Below the pieces are notes generated by a model. The model saw only the letters and a program-made list of their open reading frames with translations. It ran no database searches and was not told the origin of the DNA. Below, one piece after another: positions 48,129 to 59,858 of a stretch of DNA of 64,000 nucleotides. Where the stretch lies: contig NZ_CP155796.1 of assembly GCF_039729195.1 (NCBI RefSeq), positions 2,666,001 through 2,730,000 on the forward strand, written 5' to 3'. Source of the stretch: Mycobacterium sp. DL (lineage in GTDB: Bacteria > Actinomycetota > Actinomycetes > Mycobacteriales > Mycobacteriaceae). Within the stretch, counting starts at the first letter, position 1. Every line of letters begins with the position of its first letter. The translations under genes were made by a program, and so were the position numbers.

Positions 48129-49126
48129 ATCTCGACGCCGCGATGCGGGCGGCCATTGAGCAGGCTGACCGGGTCAAGGGGCGGACGTACCCGAATCCTC
48201 CTGTGGGAGCGGTCATTCTGGACCGTGACGGTGAGGTGGCCGGCGTCGGGGCCACCGCACCGGCCGGTGGCCCGCATGCCGAGGTGCTGGCGCTGCGTCG
48301 GGCCGGCGGACGTGCCGCCGGCGGTACCGCGGTCGTCACCCTGGAACCGTGCAACCATTTCGGACGCACTCCGCCGTGCGTTGATGCGCTTGTCGAAGCG
48401 GGGATCTCGGCCGTCGCGTACGGCGTGCCCGATCCCAATCCGGAGGCGGCCGGCGGCGCCGCGCGGCTGGCGGCAGCCGGTGTCGACGTCACGGCCGGGG
48501 TGTTGTCCGATGCCGTAGCCGGAGGGCCGTTGAGGGAGTGGCTGCACAAGCAGCGCACCGGAATGCCCCACGTAACATGGAAGTTCGCGACCAGCGTCGA
48601 CGGGCGCAGCGCTGCCGCCGATGGCACGAGTCAGTGGATCACCAGCGAGACCGCCCGCGCCGACGTCCATCGCCGACGCGCCGCCGCGGATGCGATCGTG
48701 GTCGGTACCGGCACGGTCTTCGTCGACGACCCGAAGTTGACCGCCCGGCTGCCCGACGGGAGCCTCGCCGACAGGCAACCCTTGCGCGTGGTCGTCGGCG
48801 AGCGCGAGATATCGCCGGACGCAAAGATTTTGAACGACGACTCGCGAACCATGGTGATCCGCACCCGTGATCCCCATGAGGTGATCAAGGCGCTCTCGGA
48901 CCGCACCGATGTGCTGCTGGAAGGGGGGCCGACGCTCGCCGGCGCCTTCCTGCGTGTCGGAGCCATCGACCGGATCCTGGCCTATGTGGCGCCGATCCTG
49001 TTGGGAGGACCCATCACTGCGGTCGACGACGTCGGGGTGCTCAGCATCGCCCACGCGCAGAAATGGCGCTTCGACGGCATGGAGCCGCTGGGCCCCGACG
49101 TGCTGCTCAGCCTCAAGCCCGCCTAG
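48125..49126 (+). CDS. ribD: Riboflavin deaminase/reductase
   Basis: A bifunctional enzyme (ribG in mycobacterial naming). Residues 1-145 are the zinc deaminase, with [11 protein letters not shown] and [12 protein letters not shown] ligands. Residues 150-333 are the NADPH-dependent reductase, with [17 protein letters not shown] and [13 protein letters not shown]. It performs the second and third steps of riboflavin synthesis. The remaining rib genes (ribE, ribA2, ribH) lie 3-8 kb downstream, separated by the P55-lprG pair, as in M. tuberculosis. Confidence 0.95.
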   Translation: MNLDAAMRAAIEQADRVKGRTYPNPPVGAVILDRDGEVAGVGATAPAGGPHAEVLALRRAGGRAAGGTAVVTLEPCNHFGRTPPCVDALVEAGISAVAYGVPDPNPEAAGGAARLAAAGVDVTAGVLSDAVAGGPLREWLHKQRTGMPHVTWKFATSVDGRSAAADGTSQWITSETARADVHRRRAAADAIVVGTGTVFVDDPKLTARLPDGSLADRQPLRVVVGEREISPDAKILNDDSRTMVIRTRDPHEVIKALSDRTDVLLEGGPTLAGAFLRVGAIDRILAYVAPILLGGPITAVDDVGVLSIAHAQKWRFDGMEPLGPDVLLSLKPA

Positions 49127-49136
49127 AGCGGTCTCA

Positions 49137-49700
49137 TCACGCGCGGGCGAACACCTGCACCAGTGCGTCGCAGAACGCCGGTAGATCGTCGGGGTTGCGA
49201 CTGGAGACCAAGGTGTTGGGTCCGTCGGTGCACTCGACGACCTCTTGGTCCACCCAGCGCGCCCCGGCGTTGCGCAGGTCGGTCTGCACGCTTGGCCACG
49301 AGGTGATCGATCGGTCACGCACCGCGTCGGCCTCGATGAGGGGCCACGGACCGTGACAGATCACCGCAACCGGCTTGCCGGCCTCGAAGAAGCTCTTGAT
49401 GAAGGCCACCGCAGCTGTGTTCATCCGCAGATTGTCCGGATTGGCCACACCGCCGGGCAGAACCAGACCGGCGTAGTCCCTCACCTCGGCGTCATCTGCT
49501 GACTTCTCCGCGTCGAAGGTGTCGGCGGCGGTCAGATGGTTGAACGCCTGCACCTTGCCGACTTCGGTGGAGATCAGCTCCGGGCGGCCACCGGCTTCCT
49601 CGACAGCACGCCACGGCTCGGTCAGCTCCACCTGTTCGACCCCCTCGGTGGCCACGAGGAACGCTATTTGCTTGTCATCCAATTGTTTCCGCATGTTCAT
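49137..49700 (-). CDS. DJ-1/PfpI family protein
   Basis: A 187-residue class I glutamine amidotransferase-like protein of the PfpI/YhbO group. The nucleophile Cys and neighbouring His are in VAVICHGPWPL, and the typical LVLPGGVANPDNLR and DLRNAGARWVDQEVV segments are present. Family members act as general stress proteins, with deglycase, glyoxalase or protease activities claimed. It converges with ribD, 10 bp away. It has no signal peptide. Confidence 0.86.
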   Translation of the reverse strand: MNMRKQLDDKQIAFLVATEGVEQVELTEPWRAVEEAGGRPELISTEVGKVQAFNHLTAADTFDAEKSADDAEVRDYAGLVLPGGVANPDNLRMNTAAVAFIKSFFEAGKPVAVICHGPWPLIEADAVRDRSITSWPSVQTDLRNAGARWVDQEVVECTDGPNTLVSSRNPDDLPAFCDALVQVFARA

Positions 49701-49772
49701 CTCCTGTTTCCGTGTCCGGCTTCACAGTGCGTACCCGGCGCGGCAGCAGGCGAATCCGGACAGTTCGCTCGG

Positions 49773-49778
49773 TAGACT
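49773..49778 (+). promoter_or_regulatory. -10 candidate upstream of a small reading frame
   Basis: TAGACT fits TANNNT and would start a transcript near 49785, giving a leader of about 85 nt before ATG 49871. Confidence 0.35.
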
Positions 49779-49870
49779 GGGCGCAGAAGCCCGGGCCATC
49801 GCCGCCCGCGGGAATATCGCGCTTTCACCGAAGAGTTGCCCTCGGTGAGCACGAACAAAGGAACACCACC

Positions 49871-50023
49871 ATGACTGCCCTGCAGGACTGGCTCAGCGCC
49901 GGTCCGCTCACCCCGAACAGCCTCAAGACCGTGGTCCTCGACGCGTGGCGGGGTCTGACCTCCGACGAGGCCGGACCCACCGACGAGCCTCAGCTCATGG
50001 GACGCGGGCTCGAGCGCTGCTGA
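49871..50023 (+). CDS. Possible 50-residue protein
   Basis: ATG 49871 is preceded by AAAGGA at about 9 nt and by a TAGACT -10 candidate at 49773. The frame encodes [20 protein letters not shown] and 30 more residues, rich in Trp and acidic residues and without signal peptide or membrane helix. It overlaps the 3' end of the convergent P55 gene by 34 nt. I recognise no family. The good ribosome binding site is the main argument for it; codon evidence is weak at this length. Confidence 0.42.
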   Translation: MTALQDWLSAGPLTPNSLKTVVLDAWRGLTSDEAGPTDEPQLMGRGLERC

Positions 50024-51582
50024 GGTTCACCCGACACGTCGGGTTCCTCAGCCTGCTCGCCGCGCGCACTGATCAGCAGACCCAACACCGCACCCACGAC
50101 GCAGACCACGGCCGTGATCGAGAAGATCTCGCCGTACTGCAGCACGTAGGCCTCCCGGATCCGGCCGGCCTCCGCTGACAGTCGCTCGGCGAGGCTGTTG
50201 CCGCCTTTGCTCGCGGGCAGGCTCGCCAGATGCTGGTTGAACCGATAGAGCCCCCAGGCGCTCAGCGCCGCGATGCCGATCAGCATGCCGATCATCCGGG
50301 ACACGACCACCGCGGCCGACGCGATGCCGTGCTGGGCAGCGGGGACCACCCGCAGTGTCGCCGATGTCAGCGGGCCGATGACCAGGCCCAGGCCGAGCCC
50401 TGCGATCGCCAGGTCGGTATCCAGCGTCGGCAGGCTCACCACACCGAGGTCATGTCGGGCCGCGAGCAGATCCACCGGCCACTTCGAGATCAGCAGGTAG
50501 CCGCCGGCAGCGATCATCAGGCCGGCGAAGGCGACGATCCGGTCGCCGATCCTCGCGGCGAGCCAGCCGCCGAGCAGCGCGCCGACCGGTAGCGCCACCA
50601 GAAAGCGCAGTAGCAGGAATGCGGCCTCGTTCTGGTCCTGGCCGAGGACGCCCTGACCGAACAGTTCGACGTTGACCAACGTGACCATCAGTGCCGCCCC
50701 CGCGCACAAAGACGCTCCCAGAGCCGCCAGGAACGGCCTGAAGTGCACGCCCGCCGGTTCAAGCAGGCGGGTGCGCGCGAATTTCTCCCAGACGAAGAAC
50801 GCCACGATCGCCACGGCGGCGGCGATCAGGACCGGCGGACCCCAGCTGGGCAGCACCGTTCGCCCGTCCGGCGCAGGGTTGTAGAGCCCGATCACCGCCA
50901 AGCCCAGCGCGACGGCCAGGAGCAGGCCGCCCACCACATCGACCTTCTGGGGATCGTCGGTCTTCTGCCGACTCGGCAGGCTGAAGTGGATCATCACCAT
51001 GGCGATCACCGCCAATGGGACGTTGACCCAGAACACGGACTGCCAATGCCCGAACAGCCAGACCAGGGTGATTCCGTAGATCGGTCCGAGTACGCTGCCC
51101 AGCTCTTGAGCGGCGCCCACCCCGCCGAGCACGGCGGCGCGGTTGCGGGCAGCCCACAGGTCGGCGGCCAGGGCCAGCGTCACCGGGAGCAGCGCCCCGC
51201 TGGCGGTGCCCTGGATGATGCGACCCAGCACCAGGATGGTGAGGTCGGTGGACATGGCCGTGACCACCGAACCGACTGCGAAGCCGACGAGGCTGACCTG
51301 GATCAGCATCTTGCGGCCGAAGCGGTCCGAGGCGCGCCCCAGCAGCGGCATCGCCGCGATGTAACCGAGCAGGTAGCCGGTGATGATCGGCGTGACCCGT
51401 TGGATCTGATTCACACCGATACCGACGTCGCGCATGATGTCGGTCATGATCGTGACGACGACGTAGGTGTCGAGTGCACCCAGGACGACCGCGAGACTGC
51501 CCGCGCTGATCGCGATGTTGCGATTGGTCTGACCCGGTTTCACCGCCGGCGCGGTGGTGTCCGCCGGGGACGAACGGTGCAT
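49990..51582 (-). CDS. P55-type MFS efflux/lipid export protein
   Basis: A 530-residue major facilitator with about 14 helices, homologous to M. tuberculosis Rv1410c (P55). Motif A appears as [12 protein letters not shown], and [20 protein letters not shown] is motif C-like. With LprG it exports triacylglycerides and affects drug susceptibility and envelope permeability in mycobacteria. The frame opens to 51708, but ATG 51582 overlaps the lprG stop by one base and gives the family's normal N-terminus. It is translated after lprG. Confidence 0.93.
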   Translation of the reverse strand: MHRSSPADTTAPAVKPGQTNRNIAISAGSLAVVLGALDTYVVVTIMTDIMRDVGIGVNQIQRVTPIITGYLLGYIAAMPLLGRASDRFGRKMLIQVSLVGFAVGSVVTAMSTDLTILVLGRIIQGTASGALLPVTLALAADLWAARNRAAVLGGVGAAQELGSVLGPIYGITLVWLFGHWQSVFWVNVPLAVIAMVMIHFSLPSRQKTDDPQKVDVVGGLLLAVALGLAVIGLYNPAPDGRTVLPSWGPPVLIAAAVAIVAFFVWEKFARTRLLEPAGVHFRPFLAALGASLCAGAALMVTLVNVELFGQGVLGQDQNEAAFLLLRFLVALPVGALLGGWLAARIGDRIVAFAGLMIAAGGYLLISKWPVDLLAARHDLGVVSLPTLDTDLAIAGLGLGLVIGPLTSATLRVVPAAQHGIASAAVVVSRMIGMLIGIAALSAWGLYRFNQHLASLPASKGGNSLAERLSAEAGRIREAYVLQYGEIFSITAVVCVVGAVLGLLISARGEQAEEPDVSGEPQQRSSPRPMS

Positions 51583-52286
51583 CAGGGCGCGGGTCGGTCG
51601 ACGGTGACCGGCTCGCCCCACTTGGACAGCGTCATCGTGACGCTGTTGCCGGGGCTCGGCTCCAGCCGGGCCTGCATCAGCTCGTGGTCGCCGCCCTCGG
51701 CGATCCACGCCGTGCCGGGCACCGGACCCGTCGCTCCGATCTGCGGGGCGATCTTGTTGACGGCATCGGCGGTGACGCTGCCGGTCACCCGCACGGTCTC
51801 CACACCCTCGATGGTCTCGCGCCCGTCGGCGGTGGCGTCGGAGAAGTTCGTCAGCACATTGGCCAGACCCACACCGGGGTTCAGGATCGCCGCGACGTCG
51901 TAGATGTCGGAGGCCGGCCCGAAGTTCGAGAGGCTGCCGCCGGAGGTGATGGCTGCGTAGAGGTCGCCGTCAGAGACCACGAACTCGACACCTTCGAGGC
52001 GCTGGCCGAGGAAGACGATGTCGGCGGTTCCCTTGGCGGCCACGGCGGGTGCCTGCGTGAGGTCACCCTCGAGGGATTCGACTGGGAGTTCGGCGATCTG
52101 GCCCTGCACCGTGAGGGTGAGGTGAGCGCTGGTCTGGCCCTTGGTGGTCTCGCTGGACTCCGACAGCAGCGTGGCGGGGTCGGGGAGTTCGGCGGTGGAG
52201 TCCTCGGACGACGATCCGGAACACCCTGCAACGAGGGCGACGACGGCGATCAGGGCGGCGAGGATCGCCAGAAGGCGGGTCTGCAT
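51582..52286 (-). CDS. lprG: Lipoprotein LprG, lipid carrier
   Basis: A 234-residue lipoprotein with signal peptide [20 protein letters not shown] and lipobox LVAGC (Cys22), then a Ser-rich linker and the LppX/LprG lipid-binding fold. LprG carries acylated lipids such as triacylglycerol and lipoarabinomannan across the periplasm and works with P55. ATG 52286 is chosen because the frame's earlier start lacks a signal peptide and a TACGAT -10 ends 6 nt upstream. It diverges from ribE. Confidence 0.94.
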   Translation of the reverse strand: MQTRLLAILAALIAVVALVAGCSGSSSEDSTAELPDPATLLSESSETTKGQTSAHLTLTVQGQIAELPVESLEGDLTQAPAVAAKGTADIVFLGQRLEGVEFVVSDGDLYAAITSGGSLSNFGPASDIYDVAAILNPGVGLANVLTNFSDATADGRETIEGVETVRVTGSVTADAVNKIAPQIGATGPVPGTAWIAEGGDHELMQARLEPSPGNSVTMTLSKWGEPVTVDRPAP

Positions 52287-52292
52287 GCCTGC

Positions 52293-52298
52293 ATCGTA
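52293..52298 (-). promoter_or_regulatory. -10 element of lprG-P55
   Basis: TACGAT on the minus strand, ending 6 nt before ATG 52286; leaderless spacing. Confidence 0.5.
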
Positions 52299-52408
52299 GT
52301 GGGTGCGCGCGCGGGTACGTGCTGCCCGGGTTCCGGCCGCCCGAGCAATCATGGCTTCTGATCAGGAGTTTCGATGCCTCTCGACGGCTCGGGCGCAGAG
52401 GCACGTTC

Positions 52409-52414
52409 TAGGCT
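52409..52414 (+). promoter_or_regulatory. -10 element of ribE
   Basis: TAGGCT, ending 7 nt before GTG 52422; leaderless spacing leaves no room for an FMN riboswitch. Confidence 0.5.
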
Positions 52415-52421
52415 GGACACC

Positions 52422-53033
52422 GTGTTCACCGGAATCGTCGAAGAATTGGGTGAAGTCGTCGGCAGGGAAGATCTCGGCGACTCGGCCCGACTGGTCATCC
52501 GCGGGCCGATCGTGACGTCGGACGCCGGGCACGGGGACTCCATCGCGGTCAACGGTGTGTGTCTGACCGTGGTCGATGTACTCGCCGACGGCTCGTTCTC
52601 CGCCGATGTGATGGACGAGACACTGAACCGCTCGAGCCTGCGCGTCCTCGATGTCGGAACCCGGGTGAACCTGGAGAGGGCGGCGGCGATCAGCAGCAGG
52701 CTGGGCGGCCACATCGTGCAGGGGCACGTCGATGGAACCGGCCATGTGGTCTCCCGCACGCCGTCGGAGCATTGGACCGTGGTTCGCATCGCGCTGCCGG
52801 TGCCGCTGTCCCGCTACGTCGTACAGAAGGGATCGATCACCGTCGACGGCGTTTCTCTGACAGTGTCCGGGCTCGGACCGGATTGGTTCGAGGTGTCGTT
52901 GATTCCGACGACGCTGGATCTGACCACGCTGGGCCGCGCCGAGGTCGGCACTCCGGTGAACCTCGAAGTGGACGTCATCGCCAAATACGTCGAGCGGTTG
53001 ATGGCGGCGAAAGACGGCTCCAGCAACGAGTAG
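52422..53033 (+). CDS. ribE: Riboflavin synthase alpha chain
   Basis: Dismutates two 6,7-dimethyl-8-ribityllumazines into riboflavin (named ribC in M. tuberculosis). The 203-residue protein shows the internal duplication of the family: MFTGIVEELG and GDSIAVNGVCLTVVD in the first half, GGHIVQGHVDGTG and KGSITVDGVSLTV in the second. The open frame begins at 52374, but GTG 52422 is the conserved start and sits at leaderless distance from TAGGCT. Confidence 0.96.
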   Translation: MFTGIVEELGEVVGREDLGDSARLVIRGPIVTSDAGHGDSIAVNGVCLTVVDVLADGSFSADVMDETLNRSSLRVLDVGTRVNLERAAAISSRLGGHIVQGHVDGTGHVVSRTPSEHWTVVRIALPVPLSRYVVQKGSITVDGVSLTVSGLGPDWFEVSLIPTTLDLTTLGRAEVGTPVNLEVDVIAKYVERLMAAKDGSSNE

Positions 53034-53222
53034 ATCCGGCGCCCTTGCAGCCGGTGGGTTTACCGTTCCCGTGAGACACCGCGGCCACTCGATTCACACG
53101 TGTCACACTTTGCTGAATCCGCGACACGCCGAATGCAGCAATCTTTCAGAAAACGACGACGGGCAATTGACGGTGACGTAATCTCCTCTGCTAGTCCAGT
53201 GTGACCAGGCGAGGAGTTCTTT
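53034..53222 (+). promoter_or_regulatory. Upstream region of the cadherin-like repeat protein gene
   Basis: A 189-bp gap. TTGACG at 53167-53172 and TGC-TAGTCC at 53192-53197 are a possible, widely spaced promoter. GAGGAG at 53211-53216 is the ribosome binding site, 6 nt before GTG 53223. No gene is seen. Confidence 0.35.
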
Positions 53223-55550
53223 GTGGCGAACCATCGGAAGATTTCAGCGAACCGAAACAAGCAGGCTAAGCGCTTAGCGGTTCTTGCGTTCCTGGGACTG
53301 GCAGTTGCGTCGCCGGGGATTGCCACAGCGTCGGCCGACGCCACCGAGGGGTCTTCCGCCTCCACTGATGCCGGCACAAAAACCGATGCCGGTCCGAAGG
53401 GCGATCCGGACGGCGACAACGACGCTGGGATCGGCGACGCCGAGTCCGAAGACGGTGATGCCGACGACGACGGTGATGCCGACGACGATGCTGAGGATCT
53501 CGACGAAGACGATCTCGGCGAAGAAGACGAAGGAGACGACGATCTCGACGAAGACGCCGAGGAGGCGGACGACGATGAGATCGACGAATCGGAGCCGCCA
53601 CCGGTCGAGGGCGACGACGCCAGCCCTGAGCCGACGCAGTCCTCCGGCGCACCCACGTCAAAAGCAGCGCTGAGGAACACTGAGCCCGAACCGGTCGACG
53701 CCATGTCGATGAATTCGCCCCCCACCGACCTCGAGTCCTCGTCGATCACCACAGAACCCGACGACACAGTGGCGCCCCAGCAGACCGCACTCGTCGAAAC
53801 ACTGGCCGAGCCCGAGGTCGACGAGAAGTCGCCCTGGGACTTCCTGCCGCAGTACCCGGAGATCGCCGGCGTCACCAACACCGAGGTGGCCGCGGTGGTG
53901 TTCATCGCCGCGGCGGCCGCGACGGTGATCTCCATCCCGACGGCTCCGCTGCTCACCATCCCGCTGCTGTTGGTGACCATCGCGGCGTGGACCCGGTTCG
54001 AGGATCTGGGCACCAACCATCACGCGCCCACCGCCCAGGTGACCAACACCATTCGGGCTCTCGGGGTGGTGACCGGCACGCTGATCGGCAACGACGAGGA
54101 CGGCGACCCGGTCAACATCACGCTGGAGAACGGGCCTGCCAACGGCAACGTGCAGATCATCGGCAGCTCGTTGCTGGGCGGCTTCCAGTACATCTACACC
54201 GCGAACAATCCGCTGACGCTCGGCGCGATCGACGACTCCTTCACGATCAAGATCGACGACTACGGCGGCTGGCGCAACCATCCGCTCGGAATGCACGCGG
54301 TCTCGATGACGATCGACGTGACGTCCGGTTCGGTGATCAACGGCTTCCCGGTTTTCACCCAGGAGGCGACCATCGTCAGCACCGATCCCGATACCCAGCA
54401 GATGCTGGGCACCTTCGCGGCCACCGATCCCGACGGCACCCCGCTGACGTTCACCGGTTTCGCCGTCTCGTCGCTGCTGGGGACCAGCGTCGAGGTCAGC
54501 TATGACGAGGACGGCAACGGCACCTTCACCTACACCCCGTCGGATGCCGCGATCCAAGCCGCGAGACTCGACTTTCTCGGCATCGGCGACTTGATCACGA
54601 TCACCGCAACCGATGCCAACGGCGGCTTCGCCATCAGCACCGTCACGGTTCACCTCGTGGCCCCCAACAGTGCGCCCCTGGTCTTACCCGTCGGAACAGC
54701 GATCCCCGACCTCGCCACGGGAATCGCGACCGGATCCGTGCTCGGCACCGACCCCGACGGCGACGAGCTGCAGTACAGCGTGACGGGATACGGAGGCGGC
54801 CAGTCGGTCATCCTCGAAAGCGGCGGCATGGTCGTCATCGACGACGACGGCAAGTGGACCTACATCCCGTCCCTGAACGGTGGCGACCCGATCCTGGGGA
54901 CCATCGACGACAGCTTCCGGATATATGTCACCGACGGCTTCGGCGGAGAAGCGTCCACGCTCATCGGCCTGCTGACCCGCGAGTTGAATATCGACTACGA
55001 CAACACGGCCGTCGCCGGGGGAGTGACAGGTGGTTTGTCGATCCCGTCGGCGCTGTCCGGACTGTTGACGTACAGCCTGGGAGCAGGCGCCCCTGCAGGG
55101 GTGACAGTCAACGCAGACGGCACCTACGCCTACACCGGCACCTCGGAGACGAGCTTCTCGATCGTGGGGACCAACGCCGACGGCGGATCACTGACAGTGG
55201 CCAACGTGACCGTTACGCCGAACCGGGCGCCGACGCTGACCACCAAGGGTTTGAACATCACGCCCACCCCGGGCAAGACCGAGGTCTGGACCGGCGTGAC
55301 GGTGAACGACCCCGACGGGGATGGCCTGACCTGGTCCTACTCTGCGTCGAATGGGTCTGTCAGCTTCTCTCTTCCAGTCGACCTCACGGATCCATTGGGC
55401 GGTTCGAGGACCAGTAGTCGGACCGTGACATATAAGTCGAATGGCGGGAATGACCTCTTCTTCCAGAACGGCCCCTCTGACACGATCTACATCACGGTCA
55501 CGGACTCGAAGGGGCTGGCGACGACGTTCACTCTGTCGTACCCGGCCTGA
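53223..55550 (+). CDS. Secreted acidic-linker protein with cadherin-like repeats
   Basis: A 775-residue exported protein. Residues 1-38 are a signal peptide with a basic start and the hydrophobic LAVLAFLGLAVASPGIATASA. Residues 60-125 are an extremely acidic Asp/Glu linker. Residues 220-256 are a second hydrophobic stretch. Residues 267-775 hold about five tandem cadherin/VCBS-like beta-sandwich repeats with recurring TDPDGD-type calcium loops (NDEDGDPVNI, TDPDGTPLTF, TDPDGDELQY, NDPDGDGLTW). It interrupts the rib genes between ribE and ribA2. It is probably a surface adhesin or matrix protein; there is no LPXTG or ESX signal. Confidence 0.75.
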   Translation: MANHRKISANRNKQAKRLAVLAFLGLAVASPGIATASADATEGSSASTDAGTKTDAGPKGDPDGDNDAGIGDAESEDGDADDDGDADDDAEDLDEDDLGEEDEGDDDLDEDAEEADDDEIDESEPPPVEGDDASPEPTQSSGAPTSKAALRNTEPEPVDAMSMNSPPTDLESSSITTEPDDTVAPQQTALVETLAEPEVDEKSPWDFLPQYPEIAGVTNTEVAAVVFIAAAAATVISIPTAPLLTIPLLLVTIAAWTRFEDLGTNHHAPTAQVTNTIRALGVVTGTLIGNDEDGDPVNITLENGPANGNVQIIGSSLLGGFQYIYTANNPLTLGAIDDSFTIKIDDYGGWRNHPLGMHAVSMTIDVTSGSVINGFPVFTQEATIVSTDPDTQQMLGTFAATDPDGTPLTFTGFAVSSLLGTSVEVSYDEDGNGTFTYTPSDAAIQAARLDFLGIGDLITITATDANGGFAISTVTVHLVAPNSAPLVLPVGTAIPDLATGIATGSVLGTDPDGDELQYSVTGYGGGQSVILESGGMVVIDDDGKWTYIPSLNGGDPILGTIDDSFRIYVTDGFGGEASTLIGLLTRELNIDYDNTAVAGGVTGGLSIPSALSGLLTYSLGAGAPAGVTVNADGTYAYTGTSETSFSIVGTNADGGSLTVANVTVTPNRAPTLTTKGLNITPTPGKTEVWTGVTVNDPDGDGLTWSYSASNGSVSFSLPVDLTDPLGGSRTSSRTVTYKSNGGNDLFFQNGPSDTIYITVTDSKGLATTFTLSYPA

Positions 55551-55680
55551 GGGTCCACGGGCTCCTGACATCCTCACCTGACCGGCGGGCAATAACCGGC
55601 GTCTACTCGTGGTTCATACTGAGAGACGTTGACTGAGGTGTTCCGCGGGCTTCGGCGCCGGAACCGGCAAGGTGGTGAGG

Positions 55681-57866
<2,186 letters not shown>

Positions 57867-57886
<20 letters not shown>

Positions 57887-59804
57887 CCGCACCTTCGCGG
57901 CGGGGATCAGCGCCACCCACCCACCCGGATCCGTCACGGACGATGGCCGACAGCCCGCTGGACTGATCGGCGATGGCCACGTCGTGACCGAGGGCGCGCA
58001 GCCCCCGGACCAGCGGATCGTGGTCGCCGTTGTCCGACGGGTCGATCACCGGGTGCTCCCCGCCGACGTTGGTCTTCGGTGAGTTGGCAGCGCCGAAATC
58101 GACCATCGAGACCGCCTGCTGGGGGTCCAGGCCCCAGTCGAGCATCCCGACAACGGTTTTGACGACGAACTGGATGATCGTCGAACCGCCGGGTGAGCCG
58201 GTGACGGCATACAGAGCTCCTCGCGCTCCGGCGGTGTGAGGCTCGAAAATCAGGGTGGGCGCCATCGTGCTACGCGGCCGTTTCCCCGGTTCCAGACGGT
58301 TGGCCACCGGCACGCCGTCCGGACCGACGGGTTCGGCGGAGAAATCGGTGAGCTGATTGTTGAGCAGGAAGCCGTCGACCATGTGGAACGAGCCGAACGC
58401 CGACTCGATGGTCGTGGTCAGCGACGCCGCGTTGCCCTGTTCGTCGATCACGCTGATGTGGCTGGTGCCGTGCTCGGGAACCGGCGGCACCGGAGCGGTG
58501 GGAGGGCCGAATTCACCCGGTTCTGCGGTGCCCATCGTGCTGTCCTGTGAGATCAGCGCCGCGCGTCCCGCCAGGTAGTCGCTGCCCAGCAGCGTGTTCG
58601 GCGTCCCGCCCGGTAGGGGCACGAAGTCGGTGTCGGCGACATAGCGGTCACGATCGGCGTAGGCCAACCGCTCTGCTTCGGAGACCAGATGCACCCCCAT
58701 CACCGTCGGGCGCCCGCCGTTGAGGTCGACCTCGGTGGGTTTGTGTTCGTTCATCGGGAAACGCTCGAGCATGCCGAGGGTGGCGGCCACGGCCATGCCG
58801 CCCGAGGAGGGAGGCGGCATGCCGCAGATCTCCTTGCCGCGATACCCGGTGCACAGCGGGTCACGGGTTTTCACGGTGTAGTCGGCCAGATCCTCGACGG
58901 TCATCAGGCTCGGGGTGCGGCCTCCGGAGGGGTCCGCCGCGGCGGCGACGATGTTGCCGGCGATCTCTCCGGTGTAGAAGGACTCCGGGTCGGCGGCGAT
59001 GGCGCCCAACGTCTTTGCATATGCGGGGTTGGTGAGCACAGTGTCCGTGGTCTTCGGCGTCCCGCCCTGCTCGAGGAAGTAGGAGGCGGCGTTCTCGTCG
59101 AGGCGAAGTTCAGGCGCCGCATCGGCGATGGCCGCTGCCAGCCGCGGGCTGATGTCGAAGCCGTCGTCGGCGAGTGTCACGGCGGGGGCGAACAGGTCGC
59201 GCCACGCCGTCTTGCCGTGTTCGGCGTGGACTTCGGACAGCATCCGCACGATGCCGGGCACCCCGATCGAGCGTCCCGAGGCCCGGGTGTCGGGTTTCGG
59301 TTCGGTCCTGTCGGTGTCGGAGATCCATCGCAGATAGTTCTCGGTCGCCGCCGCCGGGGCGACCTCGCGGCCGTCGTAGGCCTGAACCGATCCCGAGGCC
59401 GCGTCGTAGTAGAGCAGGAACCCGCCGCCCCCGAGTCCCGATGACTGCGGTTCCACCAGTCCGAGCACGGCCTGGGCGGTCACGAGCGCATCTGCCGCGG
59501 TGCCGCCGTCGCGTAGCACTTCGCAAGCTGCCTGCGTGGCCACCGGATTGGCAGTGGCAACGGCATACCGCGTGGTGTGCACGGCCGTCATGTCGCTGCG
59601 GAATCCGGTCGCGGCTTCGGGCGCGGCGGAGGTGTCTCTCGGCTCCGACGTCGACCCCGATCCTGATACGGGCGTTCCGTTGGCGACGATGTCGCATGGA
59701 CCCGCGGGTGCCGGGGCGGCGTTCTGCTCGCTGCCGCAACCGGCAAGCACCAGTGACATTCCCAGAAGTGCCGCCGTCATCCTGCGAGCGGGCCAGAACC
59801 GCAT
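57867..59804 (-). CDS. ggt: Gamma-glutamyltransferase lipoprotein
   Basis: A 645-residue N-terminal nucleophile hydrolase that cleaves or transfers gamma-glutamyl groups from glutathione-like peptides outside the cell. The signal peptide ends in a lipobox LAGC. The nucleophile is the Thr in [11 protein letters not shown], where autocleavage separates the large and small subunits. Substrate-site motifs [22 protein letters not shown] and GSPGGSTI are present. The open frame runs to 60902 opposite uvrC, but ATG 59804 is preferred: it gives the signal peptide and lies 7 nt after a TACCGT -10. It occupies the place of lprH/Rv1419 in M. tuberculosis. Confidence 0.92.
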
Positions 59805-59811
59805 CACAGTC

Positions 59812-59817
59812 ACGGTA
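59812..59817 (-). promoter_or_regulatory. -10 element of ggt
   Basis: TACCGT on the minus strand, ending 7 nt before ATG 59804. The whole ggt-uvrC gap is 54 bp and holds both -10 boxes. Confidence 0.5.
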
Positions 59818-59845
59818 GTCCGTCTACCCCGTCGGGACACGGCAG

Positions 59846-59851
59846 TAACCT
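59846..59851 (+). promoter_or_regulatory. -10 element of uvrC
   Basis: TAACCT, ending 7 nt before GTG 59859; leaderless spacing. No SOS box is visible in the 54-bp gap. Confidence 0.5.
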
Positions 59852-59858
59852 GGGTTGC

